Below, piece by piece: positions 37,701-48,250 of a stretch of DNA of 64,000 nucleotides. Below the pieces are notes generated by a model. It did not search any database and was not told where the DNA came from. It saw only the letters and a program-made list of their open reading frames with translations. The translations under genes were made by a program, and so were the position numbers. This DNA comes from Saururus chinensis (taxonomy: Eukaryota > Streptophyta > Magnoliopsida > Piperales > Saururaceae): contig CP141143.1 of the NCBI GenBank assembly GCA_035235625.1, forward strand, positions 30,700,592 to 30,764,591, given 5' to 3'. Each line of letters begins with the position of its first letter. Position 1 is the first letter of the stretch.

Positions 37701-38512
37701 TCAAGGTGCATTAATGACTCATTTCTCTACAAAAGCAATGCCATTTTCTTCGCCTTCAAATGTGTTACCAAGTGACACCTTACTGCTTGGATTTAGTGTT
37801 GAAGAGAAATGCACATGTTATCCTAATACACAATTTGTATGTGTTTGGACGCTATGTACATCTGCAAATCACTCTTGTATACATATATTCATGCCAAAAA
37901 TTTGTCTATATATAAACTTTATGCTATGTATTAAATGTGTTGGGCAGTGGATGGTAAGTTTTCCTCAGGTTTTTCCTTAGTGAATTTGAATGCCTCTTAA
38001 ATGGTTCTGCCCTCTAATAGTAGCATTAACCTGCCCACCAAAGTGCTCTATCTCTTTATATGCCCTGGGGTATCAGTGGATTGAATTGCGGTAGGTCATT
38101 TGATTCTGGATTGCCTCTCATCATCCTTTAATTGTGTTGATTGCCCCATATATTTGAAATGTTTAAAGAACTTAAAAGGCATGCTTTATTTCTTTGATGT
38201 TTTTGGTAGGATGCGCCAATAATTTTTAATCCACAGTATAAGAATGGTGTCAGCTAAGTAAAATAAATTTCAGGCAGAACTGGAGCAGACAACTAAGTTG
38301 TATGTTACCCTTTGCATTGTATGAGTTTGGCTAATGTGATCTGACTATTTGTATAAACATCAGGCACCACGCCAAGTACAGTTTCAAATAAAGAATGGTG
38401 GGAAGAGACCGATAAGAAGTTTCAAGCATGGCCCCGCACTGCTGGACCTCCAGTTGTGATGAACCCTATCAGCCGTCAGAATTTTATAGTGAACTCCCGT
38501 CCTGAAGATTGA
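34786..38512 (+). CDS. Small mitochondrial complex I accessory subunit-like protein
   Basis: Two coding exons: 34786-34879 and 38364-38512. They join through a split Gly codon across a 3.48-kb GT-AG intron. The product is 80 residues: MSAKYIIGAVLASFPIAYVA at the start, which is a single hydrophobic segment, then SDKKLFGG, TVSNKEWWEETDKKFQAWP, RTAGPPVVMNPISRQNFIV and a final NSRPED. I recall this pattern as a conserved plant protein found in mitochondrial complex I (an At1g67350-type subunit). That identity is from memory and unverified. The length, the intact frame and a conserved C-terminus rich in invariant-looking residues argue for a live gene. One membrane segment near the N-terminus with a hydrophilic tail suggests an inner-membrane anchor. 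It is the best-supported functional gene in the window. Confidence 0.8.
34960..35415. repeat. Intronic duplication, ~290-bp period
   Basis: Both copies contain 'gttggtca.acaa.at.t.ataaggggat', 'tttggatgtt.g.gtactc.tcaatt' and 'tggaa.gcatgctt'. They are diverged. They probably arose by unequal exchange or slippage within the intron. Confidence 0.7.
35613..35905. repeat. Intronic duplication, 187-bp spacing
   Basis: The copies at 35613-35735 and 35800-35905 share 'gggccaaagttcccagaga', 'ctccttcagtgctggact' and 'caatggtgt'. They are set in a CT-rich tract. Confidence 0.8.
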
Positions 38513-38900
38513 GGATGAAATTAATGTGTGTTGGGAATTTCGATGCATTGGCTGAATGAAGCTACTGTTTAGTGAGAATTGAAGTTCATAAAAATTGGGG
38601 AGAATATTACATGTGAACCGCATGTTTTGGCTTTGAAAATACTACTAGTTTTCTCATTGTTGGGTCAAATAGGTGAATAAACATTGTAGTTTGCAGTAGA
38701 TAGAAACATGCTATTGCAACGCTGGATGTGTTTGGAAGTACATAATTTGTTGCTTAACATGAATTTTATGTTTACTCGACACTGACGTCTCGTTGATGAA
38801 AACGATCTCGTCCATGGAAGAACTGCAATCTGAATCCGTGTTGTGTGCTTTGGATGGTTGGCCATGCTGCCCACGTTTTCAATTCTATATTTATGCACTC
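38513..38900 (+). other. Probable 3' UTR of the complex I-like gene
   Basis: This is the sequence after the stop codon at 38512, before the transposon-like unit. There is no strong AATAAA signal; 'aataaaca' near 38676 is a candidate. It is non-coding on both strands as far as I can see. Confidence 0.4.
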
Positions 38901-38951
38901 CGCCTACAGGACAAATATTCGAGGATGGAAAGGAGTTGAGCTTCTGCTTAG

Positions 38952-41356
38952 TTAGGCTCCATTTGTTTGGTCTAATTCAGACCTAAATCTGAATAAGTTA
39001 CTCAAAAGTGGCTTTTAAGTAGCTCTTCAGTGCATTTGTTTAAGACTGAAATCAGCCACTGAATCAGTCGGTTAATCGTAGGTATGTTCAAAATATAGAT
39101 TCGATCGTCAGATGCATTTTATTCACTTATTGCCTCAGAAAACATAAACCCGACCCCGACTTCTTCCACCACTCTATCCCTGTCCTTGTCCTCTCGCACT
39201 CCTCCACCACCCGCCCCTGTTTCAGCCCCCACCAATAACAGCTTCTCCACCGTGATGTACCTATCGCCGTTGGCATCAAACACCCCGAACGCCTCCCTGT
39301 GATGTTTTTCCTACATTTTTTGTCCCACTATGCTCTCTTCTTCCCCATCTTATGTACCATTTTTCATGACCCTTCATTTTTCGTCTTCCATTCGGGGGAG
39401 CTCAAGTCGGAGCCGAAGGACTCGAATCCGTAGGGGAACTCGCTGGGGAACCAAACCCCTCCGCCCTGCACAAGATGGAAGAAGGGCAGCAGGAATACGC
39501 TATGTTTCCTCATTCTGCCAATCGAAAATTCACAGATTTTGGTACTTTCTGTTTATACTTCAGATTTTTATTTATTTGACTTCAGTTACATCTCCGTTGT
39601 TTACATAATACTGGTCATTTCTAACATTTTTAGTTGCTAGATTTCCTGTCAATCTTTCTCTGGATATTGATTTTTGAAAACGTGCATGTAGGAGAGTTGA
39701 TTATCAATTAAAATTTTTGTTTTATTGTGATGCAATTGTATTCAATTCCTGCTCTTTATTGTGATGCTATTGAAATTCTGTAGAAACTCCTGAGCAGCCA
39801 CCAGCAATTCCATATACTGTCTCTGTATCATTTTCTTTGTTGTGCGGTATTTCTAAAAAATCAATTGAATTAATTGTTTTTCCTAGAATTATTGTGCTGA
39901 AAATTTCCCCAAATCTGCTGTTAGTTTCAACTTTGACTTTTAGAGACAATGTTGAGAACAATTGTGGCCAAGTGACAATTTAAACTGTGGGTTGCAGGCT
40001 AGCATTAGAGCGACGAAAAATGTCCAAGAGGTTGATGGAGGAAGCGATGAATTATTTCGATGAATGTGTATCAATATCAACTTTCGATAATTCTGATTTT
40101 TTAGCTCCTGAAGATCCACCACTTGATTCAGTTGCTGCTACTATGCAACTCATTATTAATCACTATTATTTTGTTACTGAGTCAATTAAGTGATCCTAGA
40201 GATTAAGCATATTACTTTGCTTACTGATCTACTTTTTTTTATAATTTACTGAGATACTTTTGAGCATGGTCAGCTTTCTTCAACGACTTTCTCTTTTCAT
40301 CTTTATCCTTTTTTCAATTTTTTTAGTTTACATATAGTTGGAGGAGCTAGGCATGGATAGCTGTAATGTTTTTGAAGAATTTATTCCTGGGTTTGATTTT
40401 CTGTTATTCATGTATTTAGAGTTGTGGACTGGCTTTATATTTTGAAACAGCTTCCTGTCATTTACTCATTATAAACAACTAGGACCTAAATTTTACATCT
40501 TTTTTAGTGTAAAATTTGTTTTATGTTTAAGTAAATCAAATGTTAACCATTGCAGGGTTCTGATAACATATTGCAAGACTCCTTTACTCATGATCGTTAT
40601 GATTTAGCAACTGGAACCCGTAGTGATGATAGTAACTTGTGGAAGGCACTAAGCTCTGCACTAGATTTGAATGCAAACAAGCTTGCAGAAGCTTATAGAA
40701 TGCTTGACATTAGGGGTTACATCCAGAAATTTGTGAAAGGAGTTAAAGAAGATAGACTAAATCTATGGAAGAAATCAAGCTATGATGCAAATCAATATAC
40801 TTTTCGTGCATCAGCTGAACCAATGCTATTTGACATGGTATTTAACAAAAACAGAATAAACTATGGCGGTCTTAATCTATGTGGCACTGGAATATTTTGA
40901 CATATTTCATGTGAAAATGGATTTGATCACCGATGTTGAATTTTAGTGCGTATTAGAAGTAACATTTTTTTGTTGTCTACTTGAGGCATGTAATTCATAT
41001 TGTAATTGATTTTTTTAAATAATGAAAGTAATTTTTTATTTACGGTGAGTGTCAAGCAGTGTGGATGTGACTCAATAAAATAATTAATTTAAACTTTTTT
41101 TATACATATGACCTTTAGTGTAATAAAGTTTAAAATTGAATGTATTCAGATTCAAATTTAAATCCGATTCAGATTTAAATTCAGTGTAAAATTCAAATGG
41201 TAGGCTTTTCAGAATTTTCAGTTGGCTTTTCAGAGTTAGACGAAACAAATGGACCCTAAATCTGAATCTGAATAGCCAACTAAAAATTTTGAAAAGTCCA
41301 CAATGTGAATTTTACACTGAATTTGAATAATTAGTCGAACAAATGGACCCTAAATA
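38952..41356. mobile_element. DNA transposon with two short ORFs (PIF/Harbinger- or hAT-like)
   Basis: The left end reads TTAGGCTCCATTTGTTTGGT. The right end, reverse-complemented, reads TTAGGGTCCATTTGTTCGAC, so terminal inverted similarity is clear. An extra inverted end copy lies at 41235-41262, and a further end-like copy at 41529-41700. Frames inside are 39987-40193 (68 aa, with AATMQLIINHYYFV near its end) and 40550-40900 (116 aa, with KALSSALDLNANKLAEAYRML and FVKGVKEDRLNLWKKS). The second looks like the C-terminal part of a transposon-linked DNA-binding protein, but I cannot place it with certainty. No DDE catalytic frame is visible, so the unit is incomplete. The TTA/TAA at the ends suggests Harbinger; the 8-bp hAT duplication was not found. 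Confidence 0.5.
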
Positions 41357-41528
41357 GTGATAAGTAGTAAAATACAAACGCACACCTAAAATTTTCTCAA
41401 ATGCAAGTGCCTCGTAGGCAAGCAACCTCAGCTTCTTACGCATAAAATTGGGCAAAATTTTCCGAAATGAGGAGGTTAGTCAATCTGAATTTTAAAATAA
41501 AATCTTCAAATTTTAGAGTTCAGCATAA

Positions 41529-41700
41529 GGGTCCATTTGTTTCGTCTAAATCTGAATCTAAAAAGTCAAACTTAAATTTTTGAAAAGCCTACCATCTGAA
41601 TTTTACTCTGAATCAGAAATCTGAATCTGAAATATATCTGATTTAAGGTTGGGTTTTAGGTTTTCAGAGGCAGTAAGCGGATGAAATGTATCTGATTTAA
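41529..41700. repeat. MITE-like copy of the same transposon end
   Basis: The copy begins 'agggtccatttgtttcgtct' followed by 'aaatctgaatct' and repeats the subterminal 'aaaagcctacca.ctgaatttta'. It corresponds to the end of the 38952-41356 unit, about 0.2 kb away, and is probably a truncated or solo end. Confidence 0.6.
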
Positions 41701-41719
41701 GGACTGATTCATTAGGTAA

Positions 41720-41872
41720 ATCCAACGAGCTGGCTACTCTTCTCCTTCCCCTTTCACGGCAAACTGTTTTGGGCAAGTGAAAGCCAACCGGAGGGGGAGA
41801 TCTTCGACGGAAGCTTGCGTCTTTCCCAGATAAGTGAGCTCCGGCTCCGTCATCTTCCTCTTCTCCAGTTCT
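41720..41872 (+). other. Possible 5' UTR exon
   Basis: A CT-rich, CG-richer stretch without an ATG ends 'ctccagttctag' followed by a donor-like GTACCTTTG. It resembles a plant leader exon. It could have led to the CDC123-like gene at 45 kb through a long intron, or to the PPR gene. This is inferred from composition alone. Confidence 0.3.
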
Positions 41873-42084
41873 AGGTACCTTTGATCCCTTTCCTCTCTCT
41901 CTCCCTCCGCCATCTTTTTAACATAAATTTTAATAATCAAACTAATGTCTAATTTAATGCTTTTCTTGGTTGAAACAGATACATATAAAGATGGGTTGAC
42001 GTTAGAATGTATCATGTATGCATGTCTGTACTTGCATTGCTTAGTTTTATTGAAGGTAAAACAAGTGATATAGTGCAAATATGG

Positions 42085-42895
42085 CTACTGCTACTGGGAC
42101 TAAATCCAATTTCATGTCCATGTGATTAAATATGGACTTAATGTCTTCCTGTCAATGGGCAATTCTCTTATCAATGCTTATTCCAAGTGTGGTTCTATTG
42201 CTGATACTCTGAAATCTTTCAAATCAATATCTAACCCTGATCTTCTCACATGGACATCACCAATTGGTTCTTGTGCCTTTCATGGTCTAGATACGGAAGC
42301 CATAGACTTATTTGAGAAAATGACATATGAGGGTGTGAAACTAGATGGAGATGCTTTTCTTGCAATCCTTAGTGCATGCAGCCATGCAGGCTTAGTGGTG
42401 GAGGGCTTCCACTATTTTTATTTGATGAGACGGGAACTCCAGATCCTGCCTGATATAGAGCATTATGCATGTCCGATTGATCTTCTTCGTAGAGAGGAGC
42501 AGGCCTCTGCAAGAGGCTTATAATGTTCTAACTCAGATTCCCTTCAAACCTAGTCCTACTGCACTGGTAACGTTTATGGGTGCTTGCAAAGTCCATCAAA
42601 ATGTAGAATTAGCAACATGGGCAGCAGTGAAACTCCTTAACATGGAGGCTAATTATTCTGTGAATTATAAGCTCATGTCTAATTTATATGCTATAGTGGT
42701 AATCTGGGATGATGTGGCCAAAGTCAGGAAACTGATAGGAAGAAATGCATCCACAAGATGCTAGGTTGTAGCTGGATAGAAATGTCTGGTGAAGTTCATA
42801 CATTTGTTTTTGGTGATATGTACAAATGTTAGAGATCTGAGACATTTTAGACAGATTAATACTGACAATGAAGAATGCTGGATATGTATGAGCAG
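42085..42895 (+). pseudogene. PPR protein (E/E+ class), truncated pseudogene
   Basis: PPR proteins bind organellar RNA, and E-class members usually serve C-to-U editing. Only the last repeats and the E region remain. Visible in order are QFHVHVIKYGLN, GNSLINAYSKCGSI, DTEAIDLFEKMTYEGVKLDG and FLAILSACSHAGLV, then a frame change near 42490. EAYNVLTQIPFKP, LVTFMGACKVHQNVELA and NYKLMSNLYA follow, then another frame change near 42740. Last come HKMLGCSWIEMSGEVHTFVF, the E+ hallmark, and ILDRLILTMKNAGYV. A stop lies in frame just before QFHVHVIKYGLN. The N-terminal repeats are gone, so it is a dead 3' fragment of roughly 270 codons. It may lie within an intron of the CDC123-like transcription unit. 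Confidence 0.88.
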
Positions 42896-45050
42896 ATTTT
42901 TTTCCTTTTGTGGCAAAAAACGTGAGCAGATAATATGCGCCATTCTCTTTCTGCACCCTAGTTGGTGGCAGTGGCAAAATGGCTCATATATATGAGAGGC
43001 ATTTTGTTTAGTGTCCCATCTGTCTCTATTTTGCTAGAGAACAGCTTCATGATATTAATATAAATAACTGATAATAGAGCCAAAGAGGAACATTGGTGTC
43101 TCTCTTTCTATCTTTTCTTGTTACTTCAAAAATAATGCTCATGTACTACAAATTCTAATGTTGTCAAGGTTATAATTGATTTATAAAAACTTTGTTATCA
43201 CACAAGTTATAAGTTCAAATACTTTACAAGGATTGTTCCACAGGGTAGTAAAATTTTTGGAAGTGAACAGGGTAAGGCAAAAAGGGTAGGTGGATTCTGC
43301 ATGAAACGATGCAATGTTTATAACGATGGGCTTATAAATTGAGTATGGCTATGACTTGGGGGTCTTTTGCGTCATTGCATGTAACTTTTTTTATTAAAAA
43401 GTTAACTTTGTAATATAAATATTTTTATTTTATGTGCTAATAACATGTTTGAAGTTACTATAATAAATTATGGGTTAGTCACATTTGAAAATCGTAGATG
43501 AAACATTTTCAATGGTTAATTTTTTTGAAATCCAGCAACTCAAATCCAAGGATTCTAGCAATACAGGATTTAGGCATCTAAATATTTTGAAATCTGGCAG
43601 TTCAAAACCAGGAATTTGGATTATATTCTGAAATCCCATGTTCTAAATCCAGTATTTTAGAATCCAGATTGACTAAACCCTAAATTCCATTGATCAAAGC
43701 TTAATGAATTAGGGTACAGCCTTAATTGACCTCCTAACTATTAATCCTAAAGCTCACTAATAACAAATAAATATAAATAATTTAACTAATTATTCAATTA
43801 CTTAATTACTCTTATTAAAGATTTACATAAATCCTAATTCTAGTCGATCAGGCAGGACCTGACCCCTAGGGTGGATCATAACAACTTTACCTCTAAAAGT
43901 TTATTGAAATTTAGAAGAAAATGAAGCCGTTTATTGTTCAAGTCTTGATAAGTTGCTAAAACTATGTTTTATTTTGTGGTCTTTGTTAAATTTGGATTGA
44001 TCAAGTATTGAGGGGAAGTTTGAGCAATGATAACTGGATCAATATGTCCTTTCTCAGTCAGGAGACAGGTTTATGTGTTTTCAGTAATTCAGATACAATT
44101 TTTGCACTCAATTTGCTTTTATGGCAGTCATGATTAATTTAGAATGATAGAGGTTTCTAAGTTTTTGCGTGGAAGGTAATGCTCAAGAATTTCTTGGGCA
44201 AGGCAATTGGATCCTGTAAAGCATTGTGTTTGTGTGTGGTTTAGAGTGGGTGGATCATGGTTGTGGTGTAATTCTGCAAGGAATGTGGGGTAACTTTAAT
44301 TGTTGGAGAACACAGGATCCATACTGCCATGCCGAATATGCAGAAGATATTTTTGCTGGAAATCACTGAACTATTGCATTATGTTCTGCATGCCTGCAGA
44401 TTGATAAATATATGTCGGTGTCATGATCTATTAAAGTTCAGCTCTGTATTTTTATCCTGTTGTGATAAGTAGCATTTTAAGACTTTCTCTGAGGAAAGGA
44501 TTTCAATATCAGCTGCAGTTTTGGATGGTTGTTACCAAAGGTTTATCTTTTTGGTTTTAAACAAATTTGACAGGCATAGTTTTAAATTTTTTTCTGTTGA
44601 TTGCAGGTATCAGCTGCACATGCTGATGTATTTTTTGACTGATCTTAGGCAGCTTCTACTACCAATTTGTTACTTTTGGAAAATTCATATAATTTTCCAT
44701 CAATGATTTATTTAAAGGGATTTTTTGGTTTGATTAGTCTAAATGTATTCATGCTATATTCTTTGATCTGCTCAATTGCTTGTTTAGGTAACATGAAGTG
44801 TTTAAACTAAATTTGTCTCACTTGGTTCATCTGATTACTACTATGATAAGAAGATGAAAATTTGCTCTTATATAAACGATATAAAAAGATGTCATGTGGT
44901 TATTTATTCAAAATTTTGTTTTTATTTGAAGATGAGAAAGTTCACTGTTACTTCGAATAATTGATGTTCTTTGAAACAGTATGTGGCTTTCTCAGTATGT
45001 TGGCTATTTATATTATTTTTTTCTTTTCCTTTTTTAGGTACAGTTCTACA
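42896..45050. other. Spacer or intron before the CDC123-like gene
   Basis: No gene is supported. Near 43520-43690 there is a run of 'tgaaatc.ag/aatccag' motifs in both orientations, as in small inverted-repeat transposons. The stretch ends in a strong pyrimidine tract and TTTTTTAG acceptor at about 45038. Confidence 0.4.
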
Positions 45051-45052
45051 AT

Positions 45053-45169
45053 ATGGGTGAAGAAGCAATCAAGAAGTGGGTTTTCCAACAATTAAAGCGG
45101 AAGGAATCATTCATTGCCAGATCCAAGAGTGGTACCCCCACTTCAAATCACTCTCTTTCAAAACTATAA
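45053..45169 (+). other. Overlapping upstream ORF of the CDC123-like gene
   Basis: The first ATG after the acceptor-like TTTTTTAG opens a 38-codon frame (MGEEAIKKWVFQQLKRKESF at its start). It overlaps the conserved CDC123 frame in another phase and ends at TAA, 45167-45169. It matches no family. If the message starts upstream, this ATG would be met first and would work against translation of the conserved frame. Confidence 0.45.
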
Positions 45170-46122
45170 TTCATGAACTTCCTGAGTCTTTCATATCCTA
45201 CCTTCTGGAAGACTTTGGTCCCTTCCTCCTCCCAGTTTCTATTTCTGGTGAAGATGCCCTTCCGAACAGAATGAGTACTCTTGAGTCAGGACAGGACTCT
45301 CTCAGTCTTGAAGGACAAGAAGTGAGTTCTAATACCTGTTCTGAAGGGGGTTCAGAGTCTTCTCCAGCCCCACCGTCCTTCCCTGGCCTTGAATCTGAAA
45401 TAATGTCTTCCATTGCAGCTCTAGGAGGATCTGTCTTTCCGAAGCTCAACTGGAGCTCTCCAAAAGATGCTGCTTGGATTTCTACAAGTGGTACTCTCAA
45501 GTGCAGTTCCTTCTCTGAGATTGCCCTTCTCCTACGATCGTCTGACAGTGTTGCCCATGATCTTTGTCATGCTTTTGATTCTTGCAATACCTCAGATCGC
45601 CCAAGCCCTCCACAAAAATTCTTCCTTGCACTTCGCAAATGGTACCCTGCACTTCGCCCCGAGATGGAATTCCGTTGCTTCATCTGTAACCATGTCCTTG
45701 TGGGAATCTCCCAGCGTGAAGTCACTGGATTCTATCCTGTCCTCCTTGAAGAAAAAGCTGATCTTAAGACAACAATTGAAGTTTTTTTTGAAGGGAAAAT
45801 TAGGTCAAAATTTGAATCACACAACTATGTGGTTGATTTGTATGTTACAAGGGATGGTAGGGTGAAGATAATGGATTTTGGGCCCTATGGTGCCTTTACA
45901 TTGCCTTTGCTGTTTAGTTGGGAGGAGTTGGAAGAAAATTTTAGGAATGGGATAAGAGAATTTAGGATTGTGGAAAGTCGATGTGGTGTTCACCCTGGGT
46001 TGAAGACTGCTGTGCCATATGATTATTTGGATACAAGTCCAGGTAGTGGCTGGGACCAATTTTTCAAGCGAGCAGATGAGGAGTTACAGAGGCAAGTTAA
46101 GTCTCCAGAAGCTGGTGCCTGA
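45091..46122 (+). CDS. CDC123/D123 homologue with abnormal start
   Basis: CDC123 is a cytosolic ATP-grasp-fold protein that helps assemble eIF2 by joining the gamma subunit to the others. The frame is single-exon, about 343 residues, close to the family length. Visible motifs in order are CQIQEWYPHFKSLSFKTIIH, ELPESFISYLLED, GPFLLPVSIS, GGSVFPKLNWSSPKDAAWIS, FSEIALLLRSSDSVAHDLCH, FLALRKWYPALRPEMEFRCF, GISQREVTGFYPVLLEE, FESHNYVVDLYV and AFTLPLLFSWEELEE. Plant homologues begin, as I recall, M-K-(E)-E-E-V-x-x-C-Q; here the aligned codons are ATT-AAA-GCG-GAA-GGA-ATC, so ATG is replaced by ATT at 45091. A stop lies upstream in frame at 45058, and the next in-frame ATG is at 45271. The family's DFNPWG reads DFGPYG at about 45874-45891, losing an Asn expected to bind metal. 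The frame is otherwise open. It could be an aging pseudogene or retrocopy, a gene with a non-AUG start, or a gene with an unseen 5' exon. Confidence 0.85.
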   Translation: MKAEGIIHCQIQEWYPHFKSLSFKTIIHELPESFISYLLEDFGPFLLPVSISGEDALPNRMSTLESGQDSLSLEGQEVSSNTCSEGGSESSPAPPSFPGLESEIMSSIAALGGSVFPKLNWSSPKDAAWISTSGTLKCSSFSEIALLLRSSDSVAHDLCHAFDSCNTSDRPSPPQKFFLALRKWYPALRPEMEFRCFICNHVLVGISQREVTGFYPVLLEEKADLKTTIEVFFEGKIRSKFESHNYVVDLYVTRDGRVKIMDFGPYGAFTLPLLFSWEELEENFRNGIREFRIVESRCGVHPGLKTAVPYDYLDTSPGSGWDQFFKRADEELQRQVKSPEAGA

Positions 46123-47278
46123 ATTTCCCTTTTCAGTTTCTCGTGAAGTAAAACAGTACATGAATGAAGATGTCAGTTATTGGCCTCACCACATCAAAAT
46201 TTTAGCAGAAACTATAGTGCTAATGCTGTGTACCATATATCATGAAGATTTTGGCAGTTGTAGCCTGAGGACGATATCCTCAATTGTGGCACTATGATTA
46301 TATACAAATTTTGAAACTGACTTCTACGGTTTCTTTTACCATTTTTATTTTTTAAATGGCTGTCACAGAATGACCTAGATATATATGCTACAATGTCAAG
46401 AGGAAGAGGTAAAGAAGAAAAAATGGTTGGCCTTGGCGGATGTCTAGCCTAAGAAGGCATAAAGATTTCTTGGCTTGCTTCCCAATTTTGTTCAAAATGA
46501 ATTCATATAACACGTAGGCACACCACAATGCTGATCAGATAGAAGAAATCAGGAATATGGCGGATGGATCTTGCTGTTGATTCCTGGATCTCATATTTAT
46601 ACCCAGTTGCATCTAACAGAATCCTGTTGTTCTTTTCTCAACTTTATATCCAGTTGCATATATCATTAAAATCTGGATGTAGCTGTGGTTTACTTTGTTT
46701 TTGTGTGATCTATCGATCACTATCTTTGCTGCAGTTACCTCATTAAAAAAAGATGAGGATTTATAGCTGTACTTTCTTTTCGTAGGGTTTGATAGGACTA
46801 CAAGACAGTCCCTAACAATTAAGTATCCATCTCTCTTGTGCCACGCTAGGGACAAGGATGGTGTTTTGGGTAGTTTCATCGATTTACTTCATATGACCAA
46901 AGGAGTGCTGCAACCTATCTTAAAAGATTAAACCTAGATGTGTGAAAATTGTTAAGACCAGTTCAATGCCCTGCAATTTTTTATTAATGTGTTTTTTAAT
47001 CTGACCTATATGTTGCCATATAGGCAGTTGCTTTTCATGGAAGGGAACTCTCTCAGAAAATAAAGTGGAGACTAATTCCATTTGTAATCTGCTAGCCGGA
47101 TCTCCATGTTTCACCGTTCAATCAAAACTACTATTTTTTCAAATGTAGCACACAATCATTTATATGGAGATCTGGCTAGCTGAACTAATGCTTTGATTAA
47201 CCTGATTGCTTGCCTATCATTTTCTATAATTTCTCATGGATTTTCTTCGATAATGATGCTCTGCATCCACAGTAATCT
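46123..47278. other. Spacer; one small inverted repeat
   Basis: This is the 3' side of the CDC123-like frame. Near 47090-47183 'ctagccggatctccat' and 'atggagatctggctag' form an imperfect inverted repeat with a spacer of about 60 bases, probably a small MITE or transposon end. No gene was seen. Confidence 0.45.
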
Positions 47279-47840
47279 GTCTGAAGAAGACCTTACCATT
47301 TTGTTCTTTGTTGTGTTAAAACAAGACAAAGTCCATTTATTATTTACCACACAAGAAACAAGACTTGCTTGCAAATGCTCTTGGAGCAACAATGATGCAT
47401 TATATCCACCCTTTTTTTGTCTGAAGAAGACCTGACCATTTTGTCCTTTGTTCTCTTAAAGAAGAGGTAGACATGACAAGTACTTATTATTACCACACAA
47501 GAAATAATGACTGCTTGGAAGTGCTCTTGGAGCAACAATGATGTATTATATCCACCTTTTTTTGTCTGAAGAAGACCTAACGATTTTGCTCTTTGTTCTA
47601 TTAAAGAACAGGTACATCTGCTATAAATACTTAGTCCAGTTATTATTGCCACACAAGAAACAATCAGGACTGCTTGGAAATGCCCTTGGAGCAACAATGA
47701 TCATATCCACAAAGTTCTGTCTAGAGACCTTACCATTTGTTCTCGGTTCTGTTAAAGAACAGGTAGACCTGATAAGTACTTAGTCCAATAATATTTACCA
47801 CACAAGAAACATGTGGGACTCCTCGGAAATGCTATTGTAA
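47279..47840. repeat. Four-copy tandem repeat, 140-155 bp units
   Basis: Units start at 47279, 47419, 47564 and 47719. They share 'gtctgaagaagacc', 'taccattttgt.ctttgtt', 'taccacacaagaaa' and 'ttggagcaacaatgat'. The last unit is the most diverged. The array lies about 0.4 kb upstream of the SEC61-like ATG. The frames in it are by-products of the repeat. Confidence 0.9.
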
Positions 47841-48250
47841 AAGGGTTAGATTTATGTTCTTTTTTGTGTTTAATATTTCTGTAGAATGTTTAAGTTGATT
47901 TTTCTGCTCCTCGCCATAGCGGGTATGTGAGTATATCACCCTGCGAAAGTCAGTGTTTTTGCATTACCCCTTAGGTAGGTGCTTGGCGGAATGACCACTT
48001 GAGATGTGGTTCTGACCCTTATATTGCCTTTGTAAACTTCGTTTAAGTATATCAAAACGTGAATTTTGATTTGTGATGATTGGGAAAAGTTGACCCATGC
48101 TTGCACTATTCTGGAGGGCATGGGCTAGTGCTGAAATTTCCGTTTAGATCATTTTCTGCACATGAGATACTTTTATTTTCCTCTTTCATTGCTTAGATAT
48201 AATATTTTGGCCCCTTTATATTTATCGGATTTGATTGTTATGAGGCAAAA
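47841..48250. promoter_or_regulatory. Ancestral upstream region of the SEC61-alpha pseudogene
   Basis: This stretch is between the tandem array and the ATG at 48251, presumably the former 5' UTR or promoter. TTATATTTATC near 48217 and the pyrimidine-rich tract near 48175 are the only features. Inferred from position. Confidence 0.3.

Larger units (their letters stand above)
34880..38363 (+). other. 3.5-kb intron with internal repeats
   Basis: The donor is GTTCGTTG and the acceptor is AACATCAG. Inside are a diverged duplication with about 290-bp period (34960-35130 and 35250-35415), a second duplication (35613-35735 and 35800-35905, spaced 187 bp), a CT-rich tract (35700-36150) that opens meaningless frames, and a stretch near 36960-37400 with 'gggta.gatatgg.ta' motifs of a dispersed repeat. 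A 119-codon frame at 37416-37775 matches no family I know. No independent gene is supported. Confidence 0.6.

Noticed and set aside
37416-37775. 119-codon frame inside the complex I-like intron
   Set aside because: No family resemblance and no splice context. Could be a transposon scrap, but unsupported.
45467-45865. 132-codon plus-strand frame
   Set aside because: It is a shadow of the CDC123-like coding sequence in another phase.
47344-47697. 117-codon minus-strand frame
   Set aside because: It is a by-product of the 145-bp tandem repeat; the same peptide recurs with each unit.
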